Origin: Streptomyces wedmorensis
GTDB lineage: Bacteria > Actinomycetota > Actinomycetes > Streptomycetales > Streptomycetaceae
Direction: 5' to 3'
DNA: 64,000 nt
Assembly: GCF_000716445.1 (NCBI RefSeq)
Contig: NZ_JNWK01000018.1
Span: 44,310 to 108,309, forward strand
In this document: piece after piece, positions 18,642-26,820 of the stretch
Numbering within the stretch: position 1 is the first letter of the stretch
Layout: every line of letters starts with the position of its first letter
Program-made: the position numbers and the translations under genes
Notes under the pieces: model-generated
What the model saw: the letters and a program-made list of their open reading frames with translations, nothing else
Databases searched by the model: none
What the model was told of the DNA's origin: nothing

Positions 18642-20770
18642 CCTCTCTCGACGACCTCGATCCCGTATTGACGCATCACATCGTCAACTCCCTGGGCTGG
18701 CGTGGCCTTCGTCCACTGCAGGAAGAGGCGATCGAACCACTGATGGCCGGTGAGGACGCGATCCTGCTGGCACCCACGGCAGGCGGAAAGACTGAGGCCG
18801 CCTCTTTCCCCCTGTTGTCGCGGATGTCCGCAGGGCGGTGGCAGGGCACCTCCGTCCTCTACGTGTGCCCTTTGAAGGCCCTGCTCAACAACCTGTTGCC
18901 GCGATTGGAGACGTATGCCTCGTGGCTCGGCCGTACCGCGGCTCTGTGGCACGGCGATGTCACCGCAGGCCACCGTAAACGCATTCTGAACAACCGGCCC
19001 GATGTCCTGCTCACCACGCCTGAGTCGCTGGAAGCCATGCTGGTCAGTGCGAACGTCGATCACAAGGCGTTCTTCTCCGGGCTGCGGACGATCGTGGTCG
19101 ACGAGGTACACGCCTTCGCGGGGGACGATCGAGGCTGGCATCTGCTCGCGCTCCTCGAGCGGCTGCAGAAGTCTGTCGGGCGTCCGATCCAACGCGTGGG
19201 CCTGTCAGCGACCGTAGGCAATCCGACGGAACTCCTCCATTGGCTCCAGGGGTCCGGAGCCGGCATTCGCCCGGCACGAGTGGTCGCCCCCCACCTCGCC
19301 GCTCCGAGCGATACGAGTCCTGCGACACAGCCGCCCTCGGGCGACATCCAGCTCGACTACGTCGGTTCCGTCGAGAACGCGGCCCGGGTGATCTCTTCCT
19401 TGCACCAGGGAGAGAAGCGGCTCGTCTTCTGCGAGTCACGGCGACTCGTGGAAGAACTGGGCGAGCAGTTGCGTATCCGAGGAGTCACCACCTTCCTCTC
19501 GCACGCCTCACTGTCGGTCGATGAACGGCGGCGTGCCGAGCAGGCGTTCGCGGAGGCGCGGGACTGCGTGATCGTCTCGACCAGCACCCTGGAACTCGGC
19601 ATCGATGTCGGAGACCTGGACCGGGTCATTCAGATCGACGCCCCGGCGACTGTCGCGTCCTTCCTCCAGCGGCTCGGCAGAACGGGGCGGAGGGCCGATA
19701 CGACGCGGAACTGTCTCTTCCTTGCGCTGACGGAAGACGGACTGTTGTCGGCGGCCGGCATGCTCCTCCTGTGGTCACGAGGCTGGGTGGAGCCGGTCGT
19801 CGCCCCACCCGAGCCGCGTCACATCGTCGCTCAGCAGCTCCTTGCTCTCTGCCTCCAGGAACACCAGGTCGGAGACCAGCTGTGGCGGGAGTGGTGGAAC
19901 GGCCTGGGGCCGTTCGGACAGCCCGCGGAGCCGGTTGTGAAGCACCTCGTGAACGAGGGCTACCTCGATCGTGACGGCGGCATGCTCTTCATCGGCCCGG
20001 AGGCGGAACGACGCTTCGGGCACCGGCACTTCATGGGCCTCACGGCTGTCTTCACCGCGCCCCCCCAGTTCACTGTGTTCCAGGGCCGTACGGAAATCGG
20101 CCGTACCGACCCGGATCTCTTGACGGAGGAGGTCGAGGGGCCGCGAAAGCTTCTCCTCGCGGGCCGCAGCTGGGTGGTCACGTACATCGACTGGCGCCGC
20201 AAACGATGCTACGTAGAGCCGACCGACGGGGGCGGAAAAGCGAAGTGGAGCGGACTCGGATTCACCCGCGCGACATCGTTCGAGCTGACCCGAGCGGTCC
20301 GCGAGGTGCTTCTGGGGGCGGATCCGCCGGTGAACCTCACCAAGCGGGCCGTGGCCTCTCTCGCTGACGCGAGAGACCATTTCATGGACGCGGTACATCC
20401 GGTCGGAACACTGATCGTGCGCGGAGCCGGCGGATATACGCGTTGGTGGACCTGGGCAGGGCACCGGGCCAATGCCACGCTCGCCAGTTCGCTCAGCGCG
20501 GTAGCCGTCCCTGCGCAGCACGTCAACGATTGTTGGGTCCGCCTCAGGGAAGACGTCGATCCGCAGGTCTGGAAGCAAGCACTCGCAGACGCATCAGGAC
20601 AGCTGTGCCTCCCTGAGGTGGACGCCCGGGCGGTGAAGGGGCTGAAGTTCGGCGAGGCGCTTCCGCCCCGACTTGCCGAATCGACCCTTGCGGCGCGCTT
20701 CTCCGACCTGGTGGGGGCGCAGACCGTGTTGGACGAACCGACGCGATTCATGGCGGGCCTGGGTACCTGA
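18638..20770 (+). CDS. brxHI: BREX type 2 Lhr-like superfamily 2 helicase BrxHI
   Basis: A 710-residue DEAD/DEAH-like helicase that ends the BREX type 2 operon. Visible motifs are Q-like LRPLQEEAIEPL, Walker A APTAGGKTEA near residue 45, DEVHAF near 153, SATVGNP near 190, TSTLELGIDVGD near 315 and the arginine-finger motif QRLGRTGRR near 344. The rest is an Lhr-type C-terminal region. The GTG start overlaps the brxD stop by four bases. The helicase is expected to move on DNA or strip phage DNA of bound proteins, but its exact role in BREX is not settled. Confidence 0.92.
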   Translation: MTSLDDLDPVLTHHIVNSLGWRGLRPLQEEAIEPLMAGEDAILLAPTAGGKTEAASFPLLSRMSAGRWQGTSVLYVCPLKALLNNLLPRLETYASWLGRTAALWHGDVTAGHRKRILNNRPDVLLTTPESLEAMLVSANVDHKAFFSGLRTIVVDEVHAFAGDDRGWHLLALLERLQKSVGRPIQRVGLSATVGNPTELLHWLQGSGAGIRPARVVAPHLAAPSDTSPATQPPSGDIQLDYVGSVENAARVISSLHQGEKRLVFCESRRLVEELGEQLRIRGVTTFLSHASLSVDERRRAEQAFAEARDCVIVSTSTLELGIDVGDLDRVIQIDAPATVASFLQRLGRTGRRADTTRNCLFLALTEDGLLSAAGMLLLWSRGWVEPVVAPPEPRHIVAQQLLALCLQEHQVGDQLWREWWNGLGPFGQPAEPVVKHLVNEGYLDRDGGMLFIGPEAERRFGHRHFMGLTAVFTAPPQFTVFQGRTEIGRTDPDLLTEEVEGPRKLLLAGRSWVVTYIDWRRKRCYVEPTDGGGKAKWSGLGFTRATSFELTRAVREVLLGADPPVNLTKRAVASLADARDHFMDAVHPVGTLIVRGAGGYTRWWTWAGHRANATLASSLSAVAVPAQHVNDCWVRLREDVDPQVWKQALADASGQLCLPEVDARAVKGLKFGEALPPRLAESTLAARFSDLVGAQTVLDEPTRFMAGLGT

Positions 20771-21051
20771 CATTGTCTGCCGGTCGAAGCCTGTGATGAG
20801 AAGAGTGCCTGACGCTCTTCTGAGCGACACGGGGCTCGAGGCGTTTCTCGCCAGGATCCGTGAGCTCTGCGCTCCGTCGCCGGAACGTGGCCGTTCGAGT
20901 GGCGCAAAGTGATCGCCCACCTGAGGTGGTGACCGTTCAGGTCGTCTTGTCGACGCTCTATGATCACTGAAGTCATCGCGGCCCGACGGGCTTCCACCAA
21001 GGGACAGGCCCCCACCCGCACGAGCTTTCTCGTGTCCTGGGGGATCCCTTC
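20771..21051 (+). promoter_or_regulatory. intergenic region with a likely promoter for the nuclease-helicase gene
   Basis: This 281-base gap separates brxHI from the next gene. A sigma-70-like pair is visible: TTCAGG at 20936-20941, then 17 bases, then TATGAT at 20959-20964. A 13-base palindrome CCACCTGAGGTGG (20917-20929) lies just upstream of the -35 box and could be an operator. I see no convincing gene in the gap, although a short out-of-frame ORF runs through 20912. The gap suggests the downstream gene is not part of the coupled BREX operon. Confidence 0.5.
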
Positions 21052-23121
21052 GTGCTTCTGTTGCAGCTCTCTGCGCGGCACCTTCTGAAACTCCACCGTA
21101 GGGACCGTCTGTTGCCGCACTTGGCCGCACGCTGGGTTCGGTTCAAGGGGAAGCCGGCCTCTGATTCGGAGCAGGAGGCATGGAGGGAAAGCCTGGTCAG
21201 GCTGGCGGAGGAGCTGGTGGACGCCGGGCACGGTGATCTGCATATGTTCGTGGAGTGTCAGCCGCAGGGAGTGGACGGCGCGGCGGACGTGATCCTGGTC
21301 GGAGTGCACCCGGAGACAGGTCAGGATTCCCTCCTCGTCGTGGAGCTCAAGCGGTGGAGCTCTGTGGAAGCGACAGAGAATCCTGAGAAGGTGGCTGTGC
21401 AGGGCTACAGGAAGCCCAAGAAACATCCCAGTACGCAGGTGGGAAAGGTTGTCGACTTCTTTTCCTCTGATGCGTCGATGAACGGCCTGAGCGTCTCCTA
21501 CGCGGGAATCTCTTATCTGCACAATGCGCTCGAGGAGTCCGTGAAGCCCCTGCTCGCGGCGGGAACCCCCAAGGGGGCGCATGCCTTCTATTTCACGGAT
21601 GACACGCGTCTCGATCTCCTGGAAGAGGTGCGTGACCGATTCCGGAGGGAGAGCGGTGAGCCTGCCGCGGGACGGTTGTTGCGGCGGCTCGGGCTGCGCA
21701 ACGCTCCACTGTTGGAGGCGATGGCGCTCTCTGAAGGGGTGGACACGGCATTCACCCTGAGGGGTGAGCAGCGAAGCGTCTGGCGTGATGTGAAGCGGGC
21801 GGTGGAACGAGGGCGGGAGGGTGGCGGCGAAGAAGATGCCGAACGTGCTGTCTTCCTGGTCCGGGGAGGGGCGGGTACCGGGAAGAGCGCCATCGGTCTG
21901 CAGCTGCTGAGGCATTTCACGGCGGCCGGCCTGAGCGCACGCTATGCCACTGGATCGATCGCCTTCCATGCTGCCCTGGAGGAGCTGTTTCAACGTGACG
22001 CGGTTCTCTCCAAGGAGCAGTTGGCGCATTTCCTGAGTTTCGTCGAGCCACCTACGCCCGCACTTGATCTGCTGATCTGTGACGAAGCCCACCGCGTACG
22101 CGAGTTGTCGAATCTGCAGTACTGGTCAGCGGAGAAACGCGGCACCAAGCCTCAGGTGGACGAGCTGATCCAGGCGGCTCGGGTAACCGTGTTCCTATTG
22201 GACGACAATCAGTCACTGCGACGCGGCGAGGTGGGCTCCAGTCGGCTCGTGGCCGATGCGGCGCTGCGTCACGGCGTCACTCCGGATATCTACGACCTGC
22301 ACAACGAGTTTCGGTGCGGTGGAAGCGAAGGGTATCGAAGGTGGGTTCTGGACCTCCTCGGCCTTTCCGGCGAAACACCGCACGTGTGGGAGTGGGACGG
22401 GCTCATGCACGTCGAAGTCGCCGACAGCGTGGAGGACCTCGAGAAGGTGGTTCTGGAGGAACAGCGAGACGGCGCTACGGCTCGGATGGTCGCGGGGTTC
22501 TGCTGGCCATGGAACTTTCCCGATGAAGAGACCCGTGAGCTTCCGCTCGACGTGGACATCCGGGGCTGGAATCGCCCATGGAACGCGAAAGGGACGCTCC
22601 GTCGATACGCGAACGGTGAACCTCCTGCCGAGCTGTGGGGAGTGGACCCGGCCGGCATCGGCCAGATCGGCTGCGTGTACACCGCGCAGGGCCTCGAGTG
22701 GGATTGGTGCGGGGTCGTTCTGGGTGAGGACATGGTGCGACGTGGCGACGAGTGGCACTTCAAGAAGGGGAAGGTATCGAAGAAGGACGAGGAGACCGGG
22801 CGGCGGGAGTTGCTCGAAACGGGCTCCGTGGACCCTGGATTGCCGAAGGATCCGGACGAGTTCGCTCGCCGCATCCGGAACGCCTATCACGTGCTCCTGA
22901 CGCGTGCCAGCTCCGCTACCGTTCTCTACTCGGTCGACCCGGAAACCCAGCGTTATCTCAAGAAGATGGTCGCTCCCGTCGAAGAAGAGGGGCTGAGGCC
23001 TACGGCTGCAGCACAGTCGGAGCTGCAACGGTTCGAACGCAAGCTTCGGGCGCATGACGCCAAACAGAAGCGAAAGCGGGATAATCCGGGCAGCCGTCAG
23101 CTAGGCCTGTTCGACTCGTGA
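21052..23121 (+). CDS. PD-(D/E)XK-like nuclease fused to a DUF2075 (Schlafen-type) helicase
   Basis: A 689-residue protein with two parts. The N-terminal about 230 residues contain GAADVILVG near 78 and LLVVELKRW near 95, spaced like the D...ExK core of PD-(D/E)XK nucleases. From about residue 265 comes a DUF2075 ATPase/helicase: Walker A RGGAGTGKSAIG near 273, Walker B LLICDEAHRV near 340, motif III-like FLLDDNQSLRRGE near 385, and late UvrD-like motifs YTAQGLEWDWCGVVLG near 545 and HVLLTRASSAT near 615. The C-terminus is a Lys/Arg tail. DUF2075 proteins include Schlafen-group helicases implicated in defence. The GTG start has GGGGG about 8 bases upstream. A/T at third positions is somewhat higher than in pglY-brxHI. 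The nuclease assignment is an inference from the motif. Confidence 0.8.
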   Translation: MLLLQLSARHLLKLHRRDRLLPHLAARWVRFKGKPASDSEQEAWRESLVRLAEELVDAGHGDLHMFVECQPQGVDGAADVILVGVHPETGQDSLLVVELKRWSSVEATENPEKVAVQGYRKPKKHPSTQVGKVVDFFSSDASMNGLSVSYAGISYLHNALEESVKPLLAAGTPKGAHAFYFTDDTRLDLLEEVRDRFRRESGEPAAGRLLRRLGLRNAPLLEAMALSEGVDTAFTLRGEQRSVWRDVKRAVERGREGGGEEDAERAVFLVRGGAGTGKSAIGLQLLRHFTAAGLSARYATGSIAFHAALEELFQRDAVLSKEQLAHFLSFVEPPTPALDLLICDEAHRVRELSNLQYWSAEKRGTKPQVDELIQAARVTVFLLDDNQSLRRGEVGSSRLVADAALRHGVTPDIYDLHNEFRCGGSEGYRRWVLDLLGLSGETPHVWEWDGLMHVEVADSVEDLEKVVLEEQRDGATARMVAGFCWPWNFPDEETRELPLDVDIRGWNRPWNAKGTLRRYANGEPPAELWGVDPAGIGQIGCVYTAQGLEWDWCGVVLGEDMVRRGDEWHFKKGKVSKKDEETGRRELLETGSVDPGLPKDPDEFARRIRNAYHVLLTRASSATVLYSVDPETQRYLKKMVAPVEEEGLRPTAAAQSELQRFERKLRAHDAKQKRKRDNPGSRQLGLFDS

Positions 23122-23170
23122 GGGGCCTGGCGAAATGAGGCGGCGGGCCGCGAAGGCCCGCCGCCGTCCA

Positions 23171-23305
23171 CTACCGGATTCCGGTGATGGACGCTGCCAT
23201 GTGCCCTGCCCAGAGCAGCAGTTCCGTCGCCAGGCCACCAGCAATGCTGAGGGCGAGGTCGTACAACCAATTGCGCCGAGAGGGCTTGTACTTGGCGGGC
23301 TCCAT
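23171..23305 (-). CDS. small single-helix membrane protein (DUF6408-like)
   Basis: A 44-residue peptide: a charged N-terminus containing YKPSRRNWLYD, then one hydrophobic helix (LALSIAGGLATELLLW) and a short tail. Streptomyces genomes carry many small proteins with a YKP-RR-W start and one membrane helix; I recall this group as DUF6408, without being certain. The ATG at 23305 has GGAG nine bases upstream (CAAGGAG). Function is unknown. It lies alone between the defence island and aceB. Confidence 0.55.
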   Translation of the reverse strand: MEPAKYKPSRRNWLYDLALSIAGGLATELLLWAGHMAASITGIR

Positions 23306-23390
23306 GCCAGGCATCTCCTTGAGGAGTCGGATCATTGGCAGGGAAGTCCCCAGCCGGGGCACCAGCCGATCCGAGAAACCGCGACAAGCA

Positions 23391-23411
23391 CACCCCTTCG
23401 GGGAAGGGGTG
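23391..23411. repeat. perfect 9-base hairpin upstream of the small membrane-protein gene
   Basis: Arms CACCCCTTC (23391-23399) and GAAGGGGTG (23403-23411) close a GGG loop. It lies about 85 bases upstream of the 23305 start on the minus strand, so it may sit in that gene's leader or end a transcript reading in from aceB. Confidence 0.5.
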
Positions 23412-23480
23412 GCAAGCTCCCCAACGGTACCTCGCAACAGCTCCTTTGTGCACAGGCGTAAGGAGGCACGGGGAGGCAAG

Positions 23481-23523
23481 AAGGCCTTGGCGTGGTGTCG
23501 TTTCGACACCACGCCAAGGCCTT
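23481..23523 (-). terminator. 20-base perfect hairpin terminator of aceB
   Basis: A perfect 20-base stem (23481-23500 with 23504-23523, beginning AAGGCCTTGGCGTGGTG) has a 3-base TTT loop. It starts about 40 bases past the aceB stop on the minus strand. It is among the longest perfect stems in the window and should terminate strongly. Confidence 0.85.
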
Positions 23524-23564
23524 CTGGGTTCGGCTGCTGTGCGATTCAGCCGAGGGTCAGGGAA

Positions 23565-25187
23565 TCAGCCGACCAGTTGCTCGTACGCGGGGAGGGTGAG
23601 GAAGTCGGCGTAGTCGGCGTCGAGGGAGACGTGGAGGAGGAGGTCGTGGGCCTGCTGCCACTTGCCGGAGGTGAAGGCCTCCTCGCCGATCTCGGTGCGG
23701 ATGGCGGCGAGTTCCTCGGCGGCGACCTTGCGGGCCAGCTCCGGGGTGGCCTTCTCGCCGTTCTCGAAGACGACGCCCGCGTTGATCCACTGCCAGATCT
23801 GGGAGCGGGAGATCTCGGCGGTGGCCGCGTCCTCCATGAGGTTGAAGATGGCGACGGCGCCGAGGCCGCGCAGCCACGCCTCGATGTAGCGCGTGCCGAC
23901 CTGCACGGCGCTCACCAGGCCCGCGTAGGTGGGCTTGGCGTCGAGGGAGTCGATGGCGATGAGGTCGCCGGGGGCGACGGAGACGTCCTCGCGGAGGCGG
24001 TCCTTCTGGTTGGGCTTGTCGCCGAGGACGGCGTCGAAGGAGGCCATGGCGATCGGGACCAGGTCGGGGTGGGCGACCCAGGAGCCGTCGAAGCCGTCGC
24101 CGGCCTCGCGGTCCTTGTCGGCCTTGACCTTCTCGAAGGCGACCTTGTTGACCTCGGCGTCCTTGCGGGACGGGATGAAGGCCGCCATGCCGCCGATCGC
24201 GTGCGCGCCACGCTTGTGGCAGGTGCGGACGAGGAGTTCGGTGTAGGCGCGCATGAACGGGGCGGTCATCGTGACCGCGTTGCGGTCCGGCAGGACGAAC
24301 TTGGCGCCGCCGTCACGGAAGTTCTTGACGATGGAGAAGAGGTAGTCCCAGCGGCCGGCGTTGAGGCCGGCGGCGTGGTCGCGGAGCTCGTAGAGGATCT
24401 CCTCCATCTCGTACGCGGCCGTGATGGTCTCGATGAGGACCGTGGCGCGGACGGTGCCCTGCGGGATGCCGACGTAGTCCTGCGCGAAGACGAAGATGTC
24501 GTTCCAGAGGCGGGCCTCCAGGTGCGACTCCGTCTTCGGGAGGTAGAAGTAGGGGCCCTTGCCGAGGTCGATCAGGCGCTGGGCGTTGTGGAAGAAGTAG
24601 AGGCCGAAGTCGACGAGCGCGCCGGGCACCGGGCGTCCGTCGAAGGTGAGGTGGCGCTCCTCCAGGTGCCAGCCGCGGGGGCGCATGACGACCGTGGCGA
24701 GCTGGTCGGCGGGCTTGAGGGCGTACGACTTGCCGGAGCGCGGGTCGGTGAAGTCGATGTTCCGCGTGTAGGCGTCGATCAGGTTGACCTGGCCGAGGAC
24801 CACGTTCTCCCAGGTGGGCGCCGAGGCGTCCTCGAAGTCGGCGAGCCAGACCCGCGCGCCCGAGTTGAGCGCGTTGATCGTCATCTTGCGGTCGGTCGGG
24901 CCGGTGATCTCGACGCGGCGGTCGTTCAGGGCCGCCGGGGCCGGCGCGACCTTCCAGGAGTCGTCGGCGCGGATCGCGGCGGTCTCCGGCAGGAAGTCCA
25001 GGGTGGACGTACGAGCGATCTCGGCGCGGCGCTCCGCCCGGCGGGCGAGGAGTTCGTCCCGGCGCGGGGTGAACCGCCGGTGCAGTTCGGCGACGAAGGC
25101 CAGAGCTGCTTCGGTGAGCACCTCTTCCTGGCGCGGCAGGGGCTCGGCATCGACGACGGCCAGGGGGGACGGCGCTGGTGCGGACAT
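23565..25187 (-). CDS. aceB: malate synthase A
   Basis: Malate synthase condenses glyoxylate with acetyl-CoA to form malate. The 540-residue length fits the A isoform. Diagnostic segments are ARVWLADFEDASAPTWEN near 108, the glyoxylate-site Arg region GTVRATVLIETI near 245, a central YLPKTESHLEARLWND, and FNLMEDAATAEISRSQIWQW near 465. ATG 25187 has GGAAG nine bases upstream. The gene is monocistronic, with a strong hairpin downstream and a palindrome pair upstream that also occurs before allB. This implies shared control by the nearby IclR regulator and a role in using glyoxylate from allantoin as well as C2 carbon. Confidence 0.95.
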   Translation of the reverse strand: MSAPAPSPLAVVDAEPLPRQEEVLTEAALAFVAELHRRFTPRRDELLARRAERRAEIARTSTLDFLPETAAIRADDSWKVAPAPAALNDRRVEITGPTDRKMTINALNSGARVWLADFEDASAPTWENVVLGQVNLIDAYTRNIDFTDPRSGKSYALKPADQLATVVMRPRGWHLEERHLTFDGRPVPGALVDFGLYFFHNAQRLIDLGKGPYFYLPKTESHLEARLWNDIFVFAQDYVGIPQGTVRATVLIETITAAYEMEEILYELRDHAAGLNAGRWDYLFSIVKNFRDGGAKFVLPDRNAVTMTAPFMRAYTELLVRTCHKRGAHAIGGMAAFIPSRKDAEVNKVAFEKVKADKDREAGDGFDGSWVAHPDLVPIAMASFDAVLGDKPNQKDRLREDVSVAPGDLIAIDSLDAKPTYAGLVSAVQVGTRYIEAWLRGLGAVAIFNLMEDAATAEISRSQIWQWINAGVVFENGEKATPELARKVAAEELAAIRTEIGEEAFTSGKWQQAHDLLLHVSLDADYADFLTLPAYEQLVG

Positions 25188-25331
25188 GAACTGTCACTTC
25201 CTTCAGCGGACTTCACGGGCGGTGCCAGGCGGCCGCCGGGCGTCGCGGGACGGCACGGAGTGCCGGAGGCGCCGAGATACGGCCGCAAGCGCCTTCTGAA
25301 CGAGCAGGCGCTTCTGAACAGTGGATACTAG

Positions 25332-25365
25332 TTTCCTCATGGTGGAAGTTCAATGGTTTGTTGAT
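25332..25365 (-). promoter_or_regulatory. candidate IclR-type operator pair upstream of aceB
   Basis: Two adjacent imperfect palindromes lie about 145 bases before the aceB start: TTTCCTCATGGTGGAAG at 25332-25348, and TTCAATGGTTTGTTGAT at 25349-25365. Each has a closely matching, more perfect counterpart in front of allB, with the same arm and spacer lengths. The rest of the 226-base gap up to 25413 shows nothing else clear. Confidence 0.6.
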
Positions 25366-25413
25366 GTCGAGATTCTCCGGATCGACAGAACATGGCGCGC
25401 GGTGCCAGCGCGT

Positions 25414-26028
25414 TCACTCCAGGTGGGACAGATCCGCCTCCGTGTCGATGTCATAGGGCTCGGCCACATCCGAACAGTCCACCGGGGTGATCGCATCCCG
25501 GTGCGCCGCCAGATAGTCCCGGGCCCCCCGGTCGCCCACCGCCGACTCCTCGACGCCCGCCCAGTGTCCGGCGCCGAACAGCACCGGGTGGCCCCGCTCC
25601 CCGTCGTACGAGGCCGCCGCCAGCGTGTCCCGCGAGCCGTACGCCGCCCGGACCCGGGCCACCGCCTCCACCCCGATCCCCGGCTGGTCGACGAGCAGCA
25701 CCAGCGCCGCGTCCACCCCGCGCGCGTCGGCGGCCAGCGAGGAGAGCCCGGCCCGCAGCGAGGAACCCATCCCCGCCGCCCACTCCGGGTTGTCCACCAG
25801 CACGCACCCGGGCAGCTCCGCCCGCTCCCGTACGACGTCGGCCGACGCCCCGAGCACCACGTGCACCACCTCGCACCCGGCCCCGCGCAGCACCTCCACG
25901 GCATGCTCGACCAGCGGCCGCCCCCGGTGCGTGAGCAACGCCTTCGGCCGTCCCCCGAGGCGCCTCCCGCCCCCCGCGGCGAGCAGCAGTCCGGCGACGA
26001 CGGGGCTTCGATCCTCTGCAGCTGTCAT
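25414..26028 (-). CDS. MobA-like nucleotidyltransferase
   Basis: A 204-residue NTP-transferase of the MobA/MocA group, which attach a nucleotide to molybdenum cofactor or related substrates. The nucleotide-binding signature LLLAAGGGRRLGGRPKALL starts near residue 15, LLVDQPGI near 100 supplies the metal-binding Asp region, and the C-terminus has DIDTEADL. I chose ATG 26028 (GAGG 12 bases upstream) over ATG 26046, which has no ribosome site. Xanthine-handling enzymes of the purine-ureide route use molybdenum cofactor, so a place next to aceB and not far from allB is sensible, but the substrate is not proven. Confidence 0.8.
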   Translation of the reverse strand: MTAAEDRSPVVAGLLLAAGGGRRLGGRPKALLTHRGRPLVEHAVEVLRGAGCEVVHVVLGASADVVRERAELPGCVLVDNPEWAAGMGSSLRAGLSSLAADARGVDAALVLLVDQPGIGVEAVARVRAAYGSRDTLAAASYDGERGHPVLFGAGHWAGVEESAVGDRGARDYLAAHRDAITPVDCSDVAEPYDIDTEADLSHLE

Positions 26029-26225
26029 GGGGACTGCATACCTCATCAGGCGGAATCACACGGTCGCCTGAATTCCGTCCACCAAGGGTGGCGCGGCGGG
26101 GTGGCGAAGGAGTTAACTGGCCCGCGGCTCACGGCGCCCGACCGCCGTCCGGGGGGTCGGCTCGGAGTGTCCGGAGTGTTCGTCGTACGGAGTTCTGCGC
26201 ACAGTGTCGTGCGAGGGGGAGAACC

Positions 26226-26546
26226 ATGTTGCGAAGCGTGGGGCAGAGGCGAGTGACCGGCGAGGGCGTGGACCCCAGGGTGGCCGAACTGCGGTCCGCC
26301 GTGTCCCGGCTCCGGCGCGAACTCGCGGCGCACCGGGTCGAGTTTGCCGACCGTGGCATCGCCGAGGACGAGCTCGCCGCGCTCGACGCCATGGCGCTCA
26401 GCGGCGACCCCGAGGTACGGCGGCTGCGCCGCTCGCTGCTGCTCGTCGCAGGCTCCGTCGGCTCCGTCAGCGCCCTCGCCGAGGGACTCGCCGGGGTCAG
26501 ACGCGCGGTCGAGCTCTTCGGGCCGCCGCAGCCCGGCGGGCAGTAG
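26226..26546 (+). CDS. DUF5955-like small coiled protein
   Basis: A 106-residue, mostly helical Arg/Glu/Leu-rich protein (VAELRSAVSRLRRELAAHRVEF; DELAALDAMALSGD). It resembles small streptomycete proteins annotated as DUF5955. The ATG at 26226 follows a strong GAGGGGGAG. No catalytic motif, membrane helix or signal is visible. It is divergent from the nucleotidyltransferase gene across about 197 bases. Function is unknown; a regulatory or scaffold coiled protein is a guess. Confidence 0.65.
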   Translation: MLRSVGQRRVTGEGVDPRVAELRSAVSRLRRELAAHRVEFADRGIAEDELAALDAMALSGDPEVRRLRRSLLLVAGSVGSVSALAEGLAGVRRAVELFGPPQPGGQ

Positions 26547-26820
26547 GCCGACGGCCCGGGCACAGCACCGGTTCACGACCCACCACGACCGGGCCCGACG
26601 CCGACGACGCTTCCCACGGTGACCGGACCGGATGCTCGCAGGACGCCCACGACGACCGGGCCGAGTTCCTCCGGTGGCCCCTCGGATCCCCCCGGCGGTC
26701 CCCTCGGACCGGGACCTTCGGGTACCCAGGAGGGGTTCTCACCGCTCTGTGCGGTGGCCGATTCGGGGAGAAGACTTCCATCCTGAAGGGAGGCCCCTCC
26801 CCGGCGGGCCCGGCCGGAAG

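Noticed and set aside
20673..20912. 79-residue ORF at the end of brxHI
   Set aside because: Mostly an alternate frame of brxHI with no ribosome site and no motif.
23184..25331. 715-residue plus-strand frame across aceB
   Set aside because: Shadow of malate synthase; its Asp/Gly/Val-rich repeats come from the codon pattern of the opposite strand.
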